Shown here: one piece after another, positions 8,288-19,032 of the stretch
Layout: the number at the start of each line of letters is the position of its first letter
How positions within the stretch are numbered: the first letter of the stretch is position 1
NCBI GenBank assembly: GCA_046049865.1
Contig: JBJOQO010000006.1
Span: forward strand, 26,398-90,397
Reading direction: 5' to 3'
Origin: JANPCX01 sp046049865
GTDB taxonomy: Bacteria > Pseudomonadota > Gammaproteobacteria > Burkholderiales > Burkholderiaceae_C
Length of the DNA stretch: 64,000 bases
Program-made: the position numbers and the translations under genes
Notes under the pieces: model-generated
What the model saw: only the letters and a program-made list of their open reading frames with translations
Told to the model about the DNA's origin: nothing
Database searches by the model: none

Positions 8288-11200
8288 ATGGGCTGGATGG
8301 GTTTGGTACTGGGCCTCTTGGCCGCGTGGATCATCGGCGAGATCGTGGGATGGCATGGTGGCGGTTTGGTGGTGATGGGTGGACTGGGCGGTTGGTTGAT
8401 CAACCGTTTGCAGCAACGGCTCACCCGCAGTGAGAACCAGCTCAAGTTGGAGTTAAAAACGCTGCGCGAACAGGTGGTGGCCTTACAAACCCGAGAGGTG
8501 GGGCAGGCGCCACAAGCTGCGACCACTTCGGCAGCCGAGATCGCCCCGGTCGGCAACACCCCCGTATTCCAACCGATTCAACCCAGTGCCCCTTCCGCAG
8601 CCCTCGCGTCAACCCTGACGGTACCGGCTGCTTCAACAGTTGCGAGCGTTTCCCCTTCGGCAACATCGTCAGCCAAGAATTTGGAGTCTGACTGGTTCGA
8701 TACATTTCCGGGCTCGGCGCCTGCTGAAAGTGCGCGTGCTTCCGCGTCGGCACCATCAACAACTGCCGCCTCGAACAACATCGACCTCACACCCGAAGTC
8801 GACGAAAAATCACTGCACATCACCAGCTCCCTCGGTGCCAGTGTGCGCGCTTGGTTCACCGGCGGCAACACCATCGTGCGTGTGGCGGTGCTGATTTTGT
8901 TCATTGGCGTGGCCTTCTTGTTACGTTACGCAGCCGAGCGGACCACAGTACCCATTGAGCTGCGGCTGGCTGGCGTGGTGCTGGTGGGTGTGGCGTTGGT
9001 GGCAGTGGGCAGACGGCTGCTTCAAAAGCGGCGAGGGTATGCGCTCTCATTGCAAGGCGCCGGCGTGGGCATGGTGTACCTCACGCTTTTCGCCGCTTAC
9101 CGTTTGTATGGCCTGATGCCCGCCGGATTGGCTTTTGCTCTGCTGGGACTGATGGCGGCCATCACCGCCGTGCTGGCCGTCAGCCAAAACGCCCTGCCGT
9201 TGGCAGTGCTGGGTTTTGGTGGTGCTTTCCTCGCACCCGTGCTCACGAGCACCGGTCAGGGCAGCCATGTGGGTTTATTCAGCTACTGCTTGCTGCTGAA
9301 CCTGGCCATTGCTTGGATCGCGCAGCGCCAAGCCTGGAAGCTGCTGAACGTGGTCGGCTTTTTCTTCACCTTCACGCTGGCGGGCGCCTGGGGTGCCAAG
9401 GCCTACACGGCAGAACACTTTTGGACGACTGAGCCCTTCCTGGTCATTCACTTTTTGCTCTACCTCTTCATCGCGGTGCAGTACACCCAGCAGATCTTGA
9501 AGGCCGAATCCACATCAGGCAGCACCTTGCCTGCGGTGGACGGCAGCTTGCTCTTTGGTGTGCCCATCGTGGCCTTTGGTCTGCAAGCGGGCATGTTGAA
9601 AGACCAACCACTGGCGCTCGCCATCAGCGCAGCGGTGCTGTCCGCCATTTACTTGCTGGTGGGCCGCTGGTTGTGGCGGCAAGCGGGGCAGCGAATGCTC
9701 TTGTTGGTGGAAGGCCTGCTCGCCCTGGGCGTGATCTTCCTGGCCCTGGTGGTGCCCTTGGCGCTGGATGCACGCTGGACGTCGGCTGCCTGGGCGATAC
9801 AGGGCGCCGGTGTTCTGTGGGTGGGCTTACGCCAGCGCCGCTGGTGGGCAGCGGGCATGGGCTTGCTGTTGCAAGGTGGCGCGGCGGTGACGTTCTGGAA
9901 CTCGGTTTCAACACGCACCTCGGGCTGGGCGGTGGAACAGGGCATCGTGCCGGCAGCAGCGCAAGGTTTCACACCGTTTGCGAATGCAGAGTTTTTTGGC
10001 GTGCTGGTCTTGGCAGGTGCCGCGCTCTTCAGTGCGCGTTTGTTGAAGCAACAAATGCAACAACTGCCGCATGAAGCCCCCACCAGCGTGGCCTCAGGGC
10101 TGCAACCCCTGCACCTGTTGATGATGGGCGTGGGCGCATTCCAACTGTGGTGGTTCGGATGGTTGGATCTCTATGCCTGGCCCCAATCAACACTGGACAT
10201 GGCCTTCCTGGGTGCCTGTTGGAGCGCCCTCTTGGTCGTGGTGTTTGAGCTTGCACAGCGGGGGCTGCGTTGGCCAGACCTGCGCTGGCCAGCGCGCGCC
10301 TTCATGCTGACGGCCTTGCTGGCCTCCACATCCGGCGTGCTGGACCACTTCGGCTCGGTGTATGCCAGCTGGACACGCCTGACTCAAGGTTGGGGCTGGC
10401 TTGAAGCGCTGGGCTTGGTCGCATTGGGATGGTGGTTGCACCATCGCCAACAAGACCGCGAACGCGACACCTTGTTGGCACCCGAAGGGGTGGTGTTGGC
10501 TTGGTACGCCATGCTGCAAAGTGGTTCGTTCCTCTACACCGCAGGCGCGCACCTCGTGGCGCGCCACGAGGGCTGGACGCCCACCGCCGCCATCCTCTTG
10601 CCCACCTTGATCGCGCTATTTTTGATTAGCCGTGCGGCCCTGCAGCGCTGGCCCGTGGGCGAGGCGCTCATGCTCTACCGCCGCGCCGTCTTTCAACCTT
10701 GGCAAGTGCTGCTGTGCCTGTGGGTGGTGTTGGTGAACGCCTTTTCCGACGCACGCATGGCGCCGCTGCCCTACCTGCCCTTGCTCAACCCCATCGACCT
10801 CGGGCATGGTTTGATCTTGGTCTACTGCCTGCGTTTGTCCCGACTCGGCACGTTGACCGAACCAACGAATGCAGGCACCCCACACGGGCGTTTTGCCACT
10901 GGCGTGATGGCTGCCCTGGCTTTTTGGTGGCTGAACTCACTCCTGATTCGCACCCTGCACCACTGGGCCGGCACACCGATGTGGGAACACGGCGCACTGG
11001 ACTCTGCCTTGGTGCAAACCAGCCTCACCGTCTTGTGGACACTCAGCGCCTTGGTCACCATGCTGTACGCCACGCGCAAAGCCTCTGTCGACCGCGCCAG
11101 AAACGTATGGATGGTGGGCGCAGCCTTGCTCGCGGTCGTGGTGCTGAAACTGTTTGTGGTGGACCTCTCCAACGTCGGCACCTTGCAGCGCATCGTCTCC

Positions 11201-11293
11201 TTCCTGGCGGTGGGTGGCTTGATGTTGGTGATTGGTTATGTCTCACCCATGCCGCCTGCGGCAGTGCAGGCCCACAAGGAGAAAAACCCATGA
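8288..11293 (+). CDS. DUF2339 multi-spanning membrane protein
   Basis: This is a very hydrophobic protein of 1001 residues. An N-terminal membrane segment (GLVLGLLAAWIIGEIVGW) is followed by a short coiled coil (SENQLKLELKTLREQVVAL), then an Ala/Pro/Ser-rich linker (about 75-160), then more than twenty predicted membrane spans. The SLGASVRAWFTGGNTIVRVAVLILFIG entry into the membrane region is characteristic of DUF2339. The function is unknown. The stop overlaps the start of the DUF3999 gene (ATGA), and this two-gene arrangement is conserved in many proteobacteria, suggesting a joint envelope role. The start ATG is preceded by GAGGAGC. Confidence 0.85.
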   Translation: MGWMGLVLGLLAAWIIGEIVGWHGGGLVVMGGLGGWLINRLQQRLTRSENQLKLELKTLREQVVALQTREVGQAPQAATTSAAEIAPVGNTPVFQPIQPSAPSAALASTLTVPAASTVASVSPSATSSAKNLESDWFDTFPGSAPAESARASASAPSTTAASNNIDLTPEVDEKSLHITSSLGASVRAWFTGGNTIVRVAVLILFIGVAFLLRYAAERTTVPIELRLAGVVLVGVALVAVGRRLLQKRRGYALSLQGAGVGMVYLTLFAAYRLYGLMPAGLAFALLGLMAAITAVLAVSQNALPLAVLGFGGAFLAPVLTSTGQGSHVGLFSYCLLLNLAIAWIAQRQAWKLLNVVGFFFTFTLAGAWGAKAYTAEHFWTTEPFLVIHFLLYLFIAVQYTQQILKAESTSGSTLPAVDGSLLFGVPIVAFGLQAGMLKDQPLALAISAAVLSAIYLLVGRWLWRQAGQRMLLLVEGLLALGVIFLALVVPLALDARWTSAAWAIQGAGVLWVGLRQRRWWAAGMGLLLQGGAAVTFWNSVSTRTSGWAVEQGIVPAAAQGFTPFANAEFFGVLVLAGAALFSARLLKQQMQQLPHEAPTSVASGLQPLHLLMMGVGAFQLWWFGWLDLYAWPQSTLDMAFLGACWSALLVVVFELAQRGLRWPDLRWPARAFMLTALLASTSGVLDHFGSVYASWTRLTQGWGWLEALGLVALGWWLHHRQQDRERDTLLAPEGVVLAWYAMLQSGSFLYTAGAHLVARHEGWTPTAAILLPTLIALFLISRAALQRWPVGEALMLYRRAVFQPWQVLLCLWVVLVNAFSDARMAPLPYLPLLNPIDLGHGLILVYCLRLSRLGTLTEPTNAGTPHGRFATGVMAALAFWWLNSLLIRTLHHWAGTPMWEHGALDSALVQTSLTVLWTLSALVTMLYATRKASVDRARNVWMVGAALLAVVVLKLFVVDLSNVGTLQRIVSFLAVGGLMLVIGYVSPMPPAAVQAHKEKNP

Positions 11294-12858
11294 AGCCACA
11301 AACCTTGATCGGCGCACTGCAAGGTTGGGGGCGCACCGCTTGCGTTGTGATGTTGTTGGCGCCCACGATGTCGGGTTTTGCAAGCGACACGACCAGCCAG
11401 TCTGCTGACCTGAGCCCACGTTATGCCGCCATCGCACCCATCCAATTGGTTCCGCAAGAAGGCCTGCAGCGGCTGGCCCTGCCCCTGCCGGTTTTGCAAG
11501 CCTCACGCAGCAACACATCGAACACCGCGTGGGCGGATGTGCGGGTGCTGGACGCCACAGGCCGCCCCGTGCCCACGGCTTGGCTGCCTACCACCGCACC
11601 GGTGAGCACCCAGACCGAGACCGAACTCACCTCCGCTGCCTTGCCCAAGTTCGCGTGGCCCAGCAGTACAAACAGCGGCAACACCTCCCTGGCGGCAGAC
11701 CACGCCGATTTGCGAGTTCAAATCAACAGCAGCGGTGCCGTGGTCAAGATTGAATCGTCCAAGCCCAGCACTGCGGCAAGCTCCAACGCGGCCGTCGCCC
11801 CAAGGGTTTGGCTGCTGGACTTGAGCGCCCTGCCCCGCGCTGGACGCAGCATTGATCGGCTGCAACTCGACTGGCCCGCACAGCCGCAAGGCGTGAGCAG
11901 CCGGGTCGATGTGGAAGGCAGCGATGATGCTCAGCGCTGGAGCCGCATCACCTCAGGCCCCTTGCTGGAACTGCCCACGCTGAACCCAGCCTCGGCTGCA
12001 TCTGACACGTCAGCATCTACGACCTCCACCCAGGGCGCGCCCAGCGTCAAACACGTGGACTGGCCCAGCGGGGTCGCCATGCCCCGTTACCTGCGTCTGA
12101 GTTTTGATCAACCCCTGGCCTTGAGCAAGGCGCAACTGCGCTGGACGGCCACGCAAGCGCCCGTGCCACTGTCCACCGCCACCGTGCAATTTCAAGCCGT
12201 CGCGGCAGACGACAAACAGCCCGCCCACTGGGCCCTGGATTTGCAGGGCGCGGTGCCCATCCAACAACTGCAACTGAAACTGCCGCAAGTCAACACCGTG
12301 CTCGGCCTGCGTTTGCAGCAACGCAACGATGCCCGCGAGGCCTGGCAAGACGTGACCTCTTTTGTCGCTTGGCGATTGCAACGAGGCGGCAGCGAACAAC
12401 AATCAGCCGCCATCGAATGGCCCCCATCAGCCTCCACGACTTCAGCCCGCGCAATGCGCTACTGGCGTTTGATCCCCGACGGCCGCACCGCCCAACTCCC
12501 CGCCCAGCCCCTGACCGCCACCATCGGCTGGCAAAGCCCGCAACTGCTGTTGGTGGCGCAAGGCGGCGGCGCACTGCGCCTGGCGGTGGGCCGCGAGCGC
12601 GACGCAGGCGCCACCGTGGCGTGGCAAACCTTGGTGCCTGGGGCCGACGAAGCCGCACTCCAACGTTTGCCCGAAGCGGGGTTGGGGCTACTGGCTCAAC
12701 AGGTGGTTGCTGACCCCAAATTCAATCAACGCATCCAGGACGCCAGCCCTGAAGACCAGCGGCGATGGTTGTTGTGGGGCGTGCTCGCGTTGGCGGTGGT
12801 GGGGTTGGGGGGGTTGGCTTGGCGGTTGGGCAAGGACATGAAAGGAAATCGGCTGTAG
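11290..12858 (+). CDS. DUF3999 family protein, partner of DUF2339
   Basis: The product has 522 residues from the ATG that overlaps the DUF2339 stop by four bases. A signal peptide (hydrophobic stretch TACVVMLLAPTMSGFASD) leads into a large beta-rich extracytoplasmic region (IQLVPQEGLQRLALPLPVLQ, WADVRVLDATGRPVPTAWL). A C-terminal membrane span near residues 495-515 (LLWGVLALAVVGLGGLAW) and a short basic tail end it. This is the DUF3999 layout: a periplasmic domain anchored by one C-terminal helix. The function is unknown, and translational coupling points to a complex with the DUF2339 protein. Open frame continues far upstream inside the DUF2339 gene, but that part is out-of-frame shadow. Confidence 0.82.
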   Translation: MKPQTLIGALQGWGRTACVVMLLAPTMSGFASDTTSQSADLSPRYAAIAPIQLVPQEGLQRLALPLPVLQASRSNTSNTAWADVRVLDATGRPVPTAWLPTTAPVSTQTETELTSAALPKFAWPSSTNSGNTSLAADHADLRVQINSSGAVVKIESSKPSTAASSNAAVAPRVWLLDLSALPRAGRSIDRLQLDWPAQPQGVSSRVDVEGSDDAQRWSRITSGPLLELPTLNPASAASDTSASTTSTQGAPSVKHVDWPSGVAMPRYLRLSFDQPLALSKAQLRWTATQAPVPLSTATVQFQAVAADDKQPAHWALDLQGAVPIQQLQLKLPQVNTVLGLRLQQRNDAREAWQDVTSFVAWRLQRGGSEQQSAAIEWPPSASTTSARAMRYWRLIPDGRTAQLPAQPLTATIGWQSPQLLLVAQGGGALRLAVGRERDAGATVAWQTLVPGADEAALQRLPEAGLGLLAQQVVADPKFNQRIQDASPEDQRRWLLWGVLALAVVGLGGLAWRLGKDMKGNRL

Positions 12859-12971
12859 GTCGAGCAACTCCTGGCTGCTCGCCAAAAATGGTGTTGGTGC
12901 TGATACCGCCGTCGAAGCATCTTTTCAAACCAGCTGCCGATCAAAATTGCGTATGTTTCAGTGAGTCTCCA

Positions 12972-13535
12972 ATGGACTATTTCGAGAACATCATCTCCAC
13001 ACTGCTTGAAGCCGAGGGCTATTGGGTTCGCAGGTCATTCAAAGTCAACGTGACAAAGGAAGAGAAGCGCCAAATTGGAAAGCACTCGATTCCCAGGCCG
13101 GAGATTGACCTCGTTGCGCTCAATTTTTCCAGGAACGAGGTACTCGCCCTTGAGGCGAAATCCTTTCTTGATTCACCGGGCGTGTCTCACAAGGAACTAC
13201 TGGAAGAACATGATGCCCCGCAAGGAAGGTACAAACTTTTTACCTCTGAACGCTACCGCACGGTCGTCTTGTCACGCTTGCTGTCAGATCTCATTGAATG
13301 CGGGATGGCCAATCCGGACACAAAAATCATCCTTGGCCTTGCCGCTGGCAAGGTCTACCAAGGTCGAAGTGAACCCATCAGAGATTTCATGTCGGCCAAG
13401 AATTGGTTTTTTTGGTCGCCCGAGGACATAAAAAAAATGGTGGAGGCTCTCGCGCAGCGTGGGTACGAAAACGACCCAGCCATCATCACCGCCAAAATTT
13501 TGATGCGACGAACTCAGAGTTCACCGAAATCCTGA
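12972..13535 (+). CDS. Small orphan protein with PD-(D/E)XK nuclease-like signature
   Basis: I do not recognise a named family for this 187-residue protein. Residues 42-63 read RPEIDLVALNFSRNEVLALEAK in order: an acidic residue on one strand (Asp46), a following strand, and Glu61-Ala-Lys63. That is the D-(x)n-E-x-K core of the PD-(D/E)XK nuclease fold used by restriction-type and repair enzymes. An N-terminal helix with Glu12 precedes it. There is no helix-turn-helix and no membrane segment. The start ATG at 12972 has only a weak ribosome-binding site. The gene is visibly more A+T-rich than its neighbours and stands alone between the DUF3999 and FKBP genes, which suggests acquisition by transfer. 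A nuclease role is inference from the motif only. Confidence 0.6.
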   Translation: MDYFENIISTLLEAEGYWVRRSFKVNVTKEEKRQIGKHSIPRPEIDLVALNFSRNEVLALEAKSFLDSPGVSHKELLEEHDAPQGRYKLFTSERYRTVVLSRLLSDLIECGMANPDTKIILGLAAGKVYQGRSEPIRDFMSAKNWFFWSPEDIKKMVEALAQRGYENDPAIITAKILMRRTQSSPKS

Positions 13536-13607
13536 TCCACCTTCTGCCCGAACGAACCCTGGCATCATTCGCCCCTCCCCTCACAACCGCGACCGAAAGC
13601 CCGCACC

Positions 13608-13955
13608 ATGAACACCACAGAATCTGGCCTCCAATATGAAGACACCGTCGTCGGCAGCGGCAATGAAGCACGCGCGGGCAACGACGTTACCGTTCACTAC
13701 ACCGGCTGGCTCTATGCCGATGGCCAAAAAGGCAGCAAATTCGACAGCAGCAAAGACCGCAACGACCCCTTTGCCTTCAGCCTCGGCGCCGGTATGGTGA
13801 TTCGCGGTTGGGACGAAGGCGTGCAAGGCATGAAAGTCGGCGGCACGCGCGTGCTGGTCATTCCGCCTGAGCTGGGCTACGGCGCACGCGGTGCGGGTGG
13901 TGTGATTCCGCCCAATGCCACCTTGATGTTTGAAGTGGAACTGTTGGGCGTTTGA
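13608..13955 (+). CDS. FKBP-type peptidyl-prolyl cis-trans isomerase
   Basis: This 115-residue single-domain FKBP has no signal peptide, so it is a cytoplasmic prolyl isomerase/chaperone. Landmarks of the FK506-binding fold are VTVHYTGWL, the KFDSSKDRNDPFAFSLGAGMVI stretch, GWDEGVQGMKVGGTRVL, IPPELGYGARGAGGVIPPNATLMFEVELL. The conserved aromatic and hydrophobic pocket residues (Tyr, Phe, Asp, Val-Ile, Trp, Tyr) are present. The stop codon overlaps the start of the transglutaminase-like gene (TGATG), so the two are translationally coupled. Confidence 0.93.
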   Translation: MNTTESGLQYEDTVVGSGNEARAGNDVTVHYTGWLYADGQKGSKFDSSKDRNDPFAFSLGAGMVIRGWDEGVQGMKVGGTRVLVIPPELGYGARGAGGVIPPNATLMFEVELLGV

Positions 13956-14881
13956 TGCCTGTCCTTTACGACGTGGTGCACACCACCGTGTACCGCTACC
14001 GAGAGGCGGTGTCGTTCGGCGAGCACCGCGTCATGTTCCGTCCGCGCGAAAGCCATGACCTGCGCGTGCTGGCCACTGACTTGCAGGTCAGCCCGCCATC
14101 GGATGTGCGGATGATTCAAGACCCGCACTCCAATTCGGTCGCCCTGGTGCAGCCGCGAGAAGAGAGCAACGAGCTGCGCATCGTCTGCAGCTTCACCATT
14201 GAACATGCGCACAGCAACAACCTGGAGTTGCCGCTGTCGCCTTCGGCCGAGCTTTTCCCTTTTGCCTACAGCGTGGAAGAACGTTTTGATTTGGAGCAAT
14301 ACCTGCGACCCCATCATGACGACCCGCATGGTGACTTAAGCGCCTGGGCGCGCCAGTTTCTTCGCACCGACGGCCCCACCCATACCCGCGACATGATGGT
14401 GGCCATGAACCAATTCATCCGCGATAACTTTCGCTACCAGTCGCGTGACGAAGAAGGCACGCAAAGCCCGCTACAAACCTTGCAGTTGCGCAGCGGCTCG
14501 TGCCGCGACTTTGCGCTGCTGATGATGGAAGCCTTGCGCCGCTTGGGTGTGGCCACACGTTTTGTATCGGGTTATTTGTACGACCCCAGCAGCGACGACG
14601 GCGAGCATGTTCCGGACGACACGGCCATAGCCCCCGCACATGAAACCGCTGATCAAAACGTGACCGGCGCGGGTTACACCCATGCCTGGTTGCAGGCCTA
14701 TTTGCCCGGCGCCGGTTGGGTGCCTTTTGACCCCACCAACGCCCTCACAGGTGGCAACCAGCTGATTCGTGTGGGCGTGACCCGTGATCCGAGCCTGGCC
14801 GCGCCTGTTTCCGGGGTTTGGTACGGCAAACCCAACGACTACCTCGGCATGACCGTGGGCGTGACCGTGAAGCGCCGCTGA
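13955..14881 (+). CDS. Transglutaminase-like cysteine protease family protein
   Basis: The 308-residue protein has an N-terminal bacterial transglutaminase-associated beta domain (YDVVHTTVYRYREAVSFGEHRVMFRPR, about 1-95) and a transglutaminase-like core. The catalytic triad is visible as Cys183 in RSGSCRDFALLMMEALR, His243 in THAWLQAYLPG and Asp259 in WVPFDPTN. No signal peptide is seen. Proteins of this type act as proteases or amidases; the substrate is unknown. The ATG at 13955 overlaps the FKBP stop. lrgA-lrgB follow 14 bases downstream, so the four genes may be co-transcribed. Confidence 0.85.
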   Translation: MPVLYDVVHTTVYRYREAVSFGEHRVMFRPRESHDLRVLATDLQVSPPSDVRMIQDPHSNSVALVQPREESNELRIVCSFTIEHAHSNNLELPLSPSAELFPFAYSVEERFDLEQYLRPHHDDPHGDLSAWARQFLRTDGPTHTRDMMVAMNQFIRDNFRYQSRDEEGTQSPLQTLQLRSGSCRDFALLMMEALRRLGVATRFVSGYLYDPSSDDGEHVPDDTAIAPAHETADQNVTGAGYTHAWLQAYLPGAGWVPFDPTNALTGGNQLIRVGVTRDPSLAAPVSGVWYGKPNDYLGMTVGVTVKRR

Positions 14882-14895
14882 ACGCTCAAAGCACC

Positions 14896-15234
14896 ATGCT
14901 GGAATCGCTCGCCGTCTTGCTCGCATTTCAGCTGCTGGGTGAAGCGCTGAGTTATGGCTTGAAGTTGCCCATTCCGGGCCCGGTAATTGGTTTGGTGGCC
15001 CTCTTTTTGGTGTGGCCCCGCCTGCCTTCCTGGCACAAGGACTTGGCCGAGGTATCGACCACCATCCTCGGGCACCTGGGGCTGCTCTTCGTTCCCGCCG
15101 GGGTGGGCGTGATGCTGCATGTGGGTTTGATTGCCGCTTGGTGGGCGCCTTTGCTGCTCGCTTTGGTGCTGAGCACCGCAGTGACCGTGGTCTGTGTGGC
15201 TTGGGTTTTTTCCCGTTGGGCCAAAACCGAATGA
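14896..15234 (+). CDS. lrgA: CidA/LrgA family holin-like protein
   Basis: The 112-residue protein has four membrane segments and the typical opening LLAFQLLGEALSYGLKLPIPGPVIGLVALFL. The family pattern is a Q-x-x-G-E start followed by PGPVIGL. LrgA/CidA proteins are holin-like membrane proteins implicated in murein hydrolase control and in export of small metabolites such as pyruvate or glycolate. The start ATG is at 14896; upstream in-frame codons lie inside the transglutaminase gene. The stop overlaps the lrgB start (ATGA), the usual lrgAB coupling. Confidence 0.85.
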   Translation: MLESLAVLLAFQLLGEALSYGLKLPIPGPVIGLVALFLVWPRLPSWHKDLAEVSTTILGHLGLLFVPAGVGVMLHVGLIAAWWAPLLLALVLSTAVTVVCVAWVFSRWAKTE

Positions 15235-15995
15235 GCACGCAGCCTCCCAGCCCCACACTGTTGCCCGAACCCATTGCGCAGCTCTGGGTCTACCTGGGGA
15301 CCAGCCCCTTGCTGTGGTTGGCGCTGACGGTGTGGGCCTATTTGCTGGCCGTGCGCTTGCAGCGCGCGTGCAAGGGCAGCGCCTGGGCCAATCCGGTGAT
15401 GTTGGCAGTGGCCATGCTGGTCACGGTGTTGGCTGTCAGTGGCACGCCCTACCCCACTTACTTTCAGGGTGCGCAGTTTGTGCACTTCCTGCTGGGGACC
15501 GCCACCGTGGCGCTGGCCATTCCGCTGCGTCGGCAATGGAGCCAGGTACGTGTCGTGCTCACACCCTTGATGGGCGCCGTGCTGCTCGGCAATGTGGTGG
15601 GCGCCTGCGTCGCCATGGCGGTGCTCAAACTGTGGGGCGCGCCTATGCATTTGCTGATGTCCATTGCCCCGAAGTCGGTGACGGCGCCCGTGGCCATGGG
15701 TATCTCAGAAAAAATCGGCGGCTTGCCCGCACTCACAGCGGTGCTGGTCATCCTCACCGGCATCTTGGGTGCCACTTTAGCCACCCCCTTGCTCGCCGCA
15801 CTGCGTTTGCACAACGACGCTGCACGCGGTTTGGCCCTGGGCGTGGCTGCACACGGCATCGGCACAGCCCGGGCATTTCAACTGGGTGAAACGGCGGGCA
15901 CATTTGCCGGGGTGGGCATGGCGCTGAGCACCTTGGTGGCGTCGCTGCTGGTGCCGCTGATGGCGACGTTGTTCGCACGCTTGACCGGCGTTTGA
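15231..15995 (+). CDS. lrgB: LrgB family membrane protein
   Basis: The 254-residue multi-spanning protein carries the LrgB landmarks: PYPTYFQGAQFVHFLLGTATVALAIPL, LLMSIAPKSVTAPVAMGISE and the closing HGIGTARAFQLGETAG. It pairs with the LrgA-like protein encoded just upstream and starts in a 4-bp overlap with it. The complex is thought to modulate murein hydrolases or to move small organic acids such as glycolate. No LytSR-like regulator is adjacent, so regulation cannot be read here. Confidence 0.88.
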   Translation: MSTQPPSPTLLPEPIAQLWVYLGTSPLLWLALTVWAYLLAVRLQRACKGSAWANPVMLAVAMLVTVLAVSGTPYPTYFQGAQFVHFLLGTATVALAIPLRRQWSQVRVVLTPLMGAVLLGNVVGACVAMAVLKLWGAPMHLLMSIAPKSVTAPVAMGISEKIGGLPALTAVLVILTGILGATLATPLLAALRLHNDAARGLALGVAAHGIGTARAFQLGETAGTFAGVGMALSTLVASLLVPLMATLFARLTGV

Positions 15996-16081
15996 TCACA
16001 GCCCCGCAGACGCAAGACCCCTGGTCAGCGCTGCTGGATTGAGCGTGTCAAACTCTGCTGCACCCCACAGAAACACCCTCC

Positions 16082-17323
16082 ATGCCCCTCACACCCCAAC
16101 TGCAACCGCACCAAGAGCGCCCCCTGCTGTGGTGCCTGGCCGCCATCCAGTTCACCCACATCGTGGACTTCATGGTGATGATGCCGCTGGGGCCTTTGTT
16201 CATCGACCTCTTTCACATCAGCGACGCGCAGTTTGGTTTGCTCGTGGCGTCTTACACCCTGTCTTCCGGTGTGTTTGGTTTGTTGATGTCGCCCTATGTG
16301 GACCGCTTCGACCGCAAACGGTTGTTGCTGGTGGCTTACGCGGGTTTCATCCTGGCGACCCTGGCGTGCGCCCTCGCGCCGACTTACGCGGTGCTGATGG
16401 CAGCGCGTATTGCAGCGGGTGCTTTCGGTGGCCTCATCGGCGCCATGACGCAAACCCTGGTGGGCGACTTGATTCCCTTTGAGCGGCGCGGCCGGGCCAT
16501 GGGAATGATCATGGCAGCGTTCTCGCTGTCCACGGTAGGCGGTGTGCCTGCATCTTTGTGGATGGCCAATCACTGGGGCTGGCACTTGCCCTTCTTCGCG
16601 ATTGCGGCGCTGTCGGTGTTGATCTGGTTGGTCGCAGCGCGTTTCGTGCCCAGTTTTAAGCCGCCCACGGCGCAGGGGGGTGCCCTGTCGGCTTGGGGCC
16701 AGTTGCGCGCGGGTTTGGCTGAACCCAACCACTGGCGCGCTTTCGCATTGGCCGTGGTCATGATGGGAACCAGCTTCTGCATCATCCCGTACATCACCGT
16801 GTTCAGCACCGCCAATGTCGGCGTGACGAACGCGCAGTTGCCGTGGATCTACCTCACCGGCGGCATCGCCACTTTATTCACCGCCAGGTTGTGGGGCGTG
16901 CTGGCCGATCGCCACGGCAAGGTGCGGGTATTGCGTGCGCTAGCCCTGGCGGCCGCAGTGCCCATGTTGGTGCTGACGCATTTGGGGCCGACCTCATTGC
17001 CGATCTACTTGTGCGTCACCACAGCATTCTTTGTTTTTGTGTCGGGCCGCATGGTGCCCGCCATGGCCTTGGTGACCGGTGCTGCACAACCGCATCTGCG
17101 CGGCACCTTCATGACGCTGCAAGGCTGTGTGCAATCGCTCAGCATGGGTGCGGCGGCTTTGGTTGGCGGCCTCTTCATGGGACGCGATGCCAACGGTTTG
17201 GTCACTGGTTTTGGCTGGAATGGCTGGATGGCAGTGGTGTTGAGTCTTCTGACCTTCTGGCTGGCGGGCCGAGTTCGTTTGGCGACCGTGCCGACAGCAC
17301 CTGTGAGAGCGGCCGCAATCTGA
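16082..17323 (+). CDS. Major facilitator superfamily transporter
   Basis: The 413-residue protein has twelve predicted membrane helices. After IQFTHIVDFMVMMPLGPLFIDLFHIS the cytoplasmic loop 2-3 reads SPYVDRFDRKRLLL, the MFS motif A (G/S-x-x-x-D-R-x-x-R-K/R). VLMAARIAAGAFGGLIGAMTQTLVGDLIPFERRGRAMG is the region of helices 4-5, and LWGVLADRHGKVRVLR repeats motif A in the second half. The type resembles AraJ-like drug:H+ antiporters or sugar-efflux carriers, but no substrate can be assigned. A bidirectional terminator follows the stop. Confidence 0.85.
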   Translation: MPLTPQLQPHQERPLLWCLAAIQFTHIVDFMVMMPLGPLFIDLFHISDAQFGLLVASYTLSSGVFGLLMSPYVDRFDRKRLLLVAYAGFILATLACALAPTYAVLMAARIAAGAFGGLIGAMTQTLVGDLIPFERRGRAMGMIMAAFSLSTVGGVPASLWMANHWGWHLPFFAIAALSVLIWLVAARFVPSFKPPTAQGGALSAWGQLRAGLAEPNHWRAFALAVVMMGTSFCIIPYITVFSTANVGVTNAQLPWIYLTGGIATLFTARLWGVLADRHGKVRVLRALALAAAVPMLVLTHLGPTSLPIYLCVTTAFFVFVSGRMVPAMALVTGAAQPHLRGTFMTLQGCVQSLSMGAAALVGGLFMGRDANGLVTGFGWNGWMAVVLSLLTFWLAGRVRLATVPTAPVRAAAI

Positions 17324-17349
17324 GCGAGCTATGAACAGACAACAGCCAT

Positions 17350-17380
17350 AAAAAAGGGCCGCTACAGCGGCCCTTTTTTT
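17350..17380. terminator. Bidirectional intrinsic terminator between MFS and rhlE genes
   Basis: The stem GGGCCGC/GCGGCCC (17356-17362 with 17367-17373) has a TACA loop, a run of A before it and a run of T after it. It can therefore end transcription of both convergent genes. Confidence 0.9.
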
Positions 17381-17397
17381 AACAAACAACGTCCAGA

Positions 17398-19032
<1,635 letters not shown>

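Noticed and set aside
10699..11289. Upstream extension of the DUF3999 frame inside the DUF2339 gene.
   Set aside because: The signal peptide starts at the ATG at 11290, and the upstream residues are an out-of-frame reading of DUF2339.
12861..12881. Hairpin CGAGCA/TGCTCG just after the DUF3999 stop as a terminator.
   Set aside because: No T-run follows the stem, so an intrinsic terminator is not supported.
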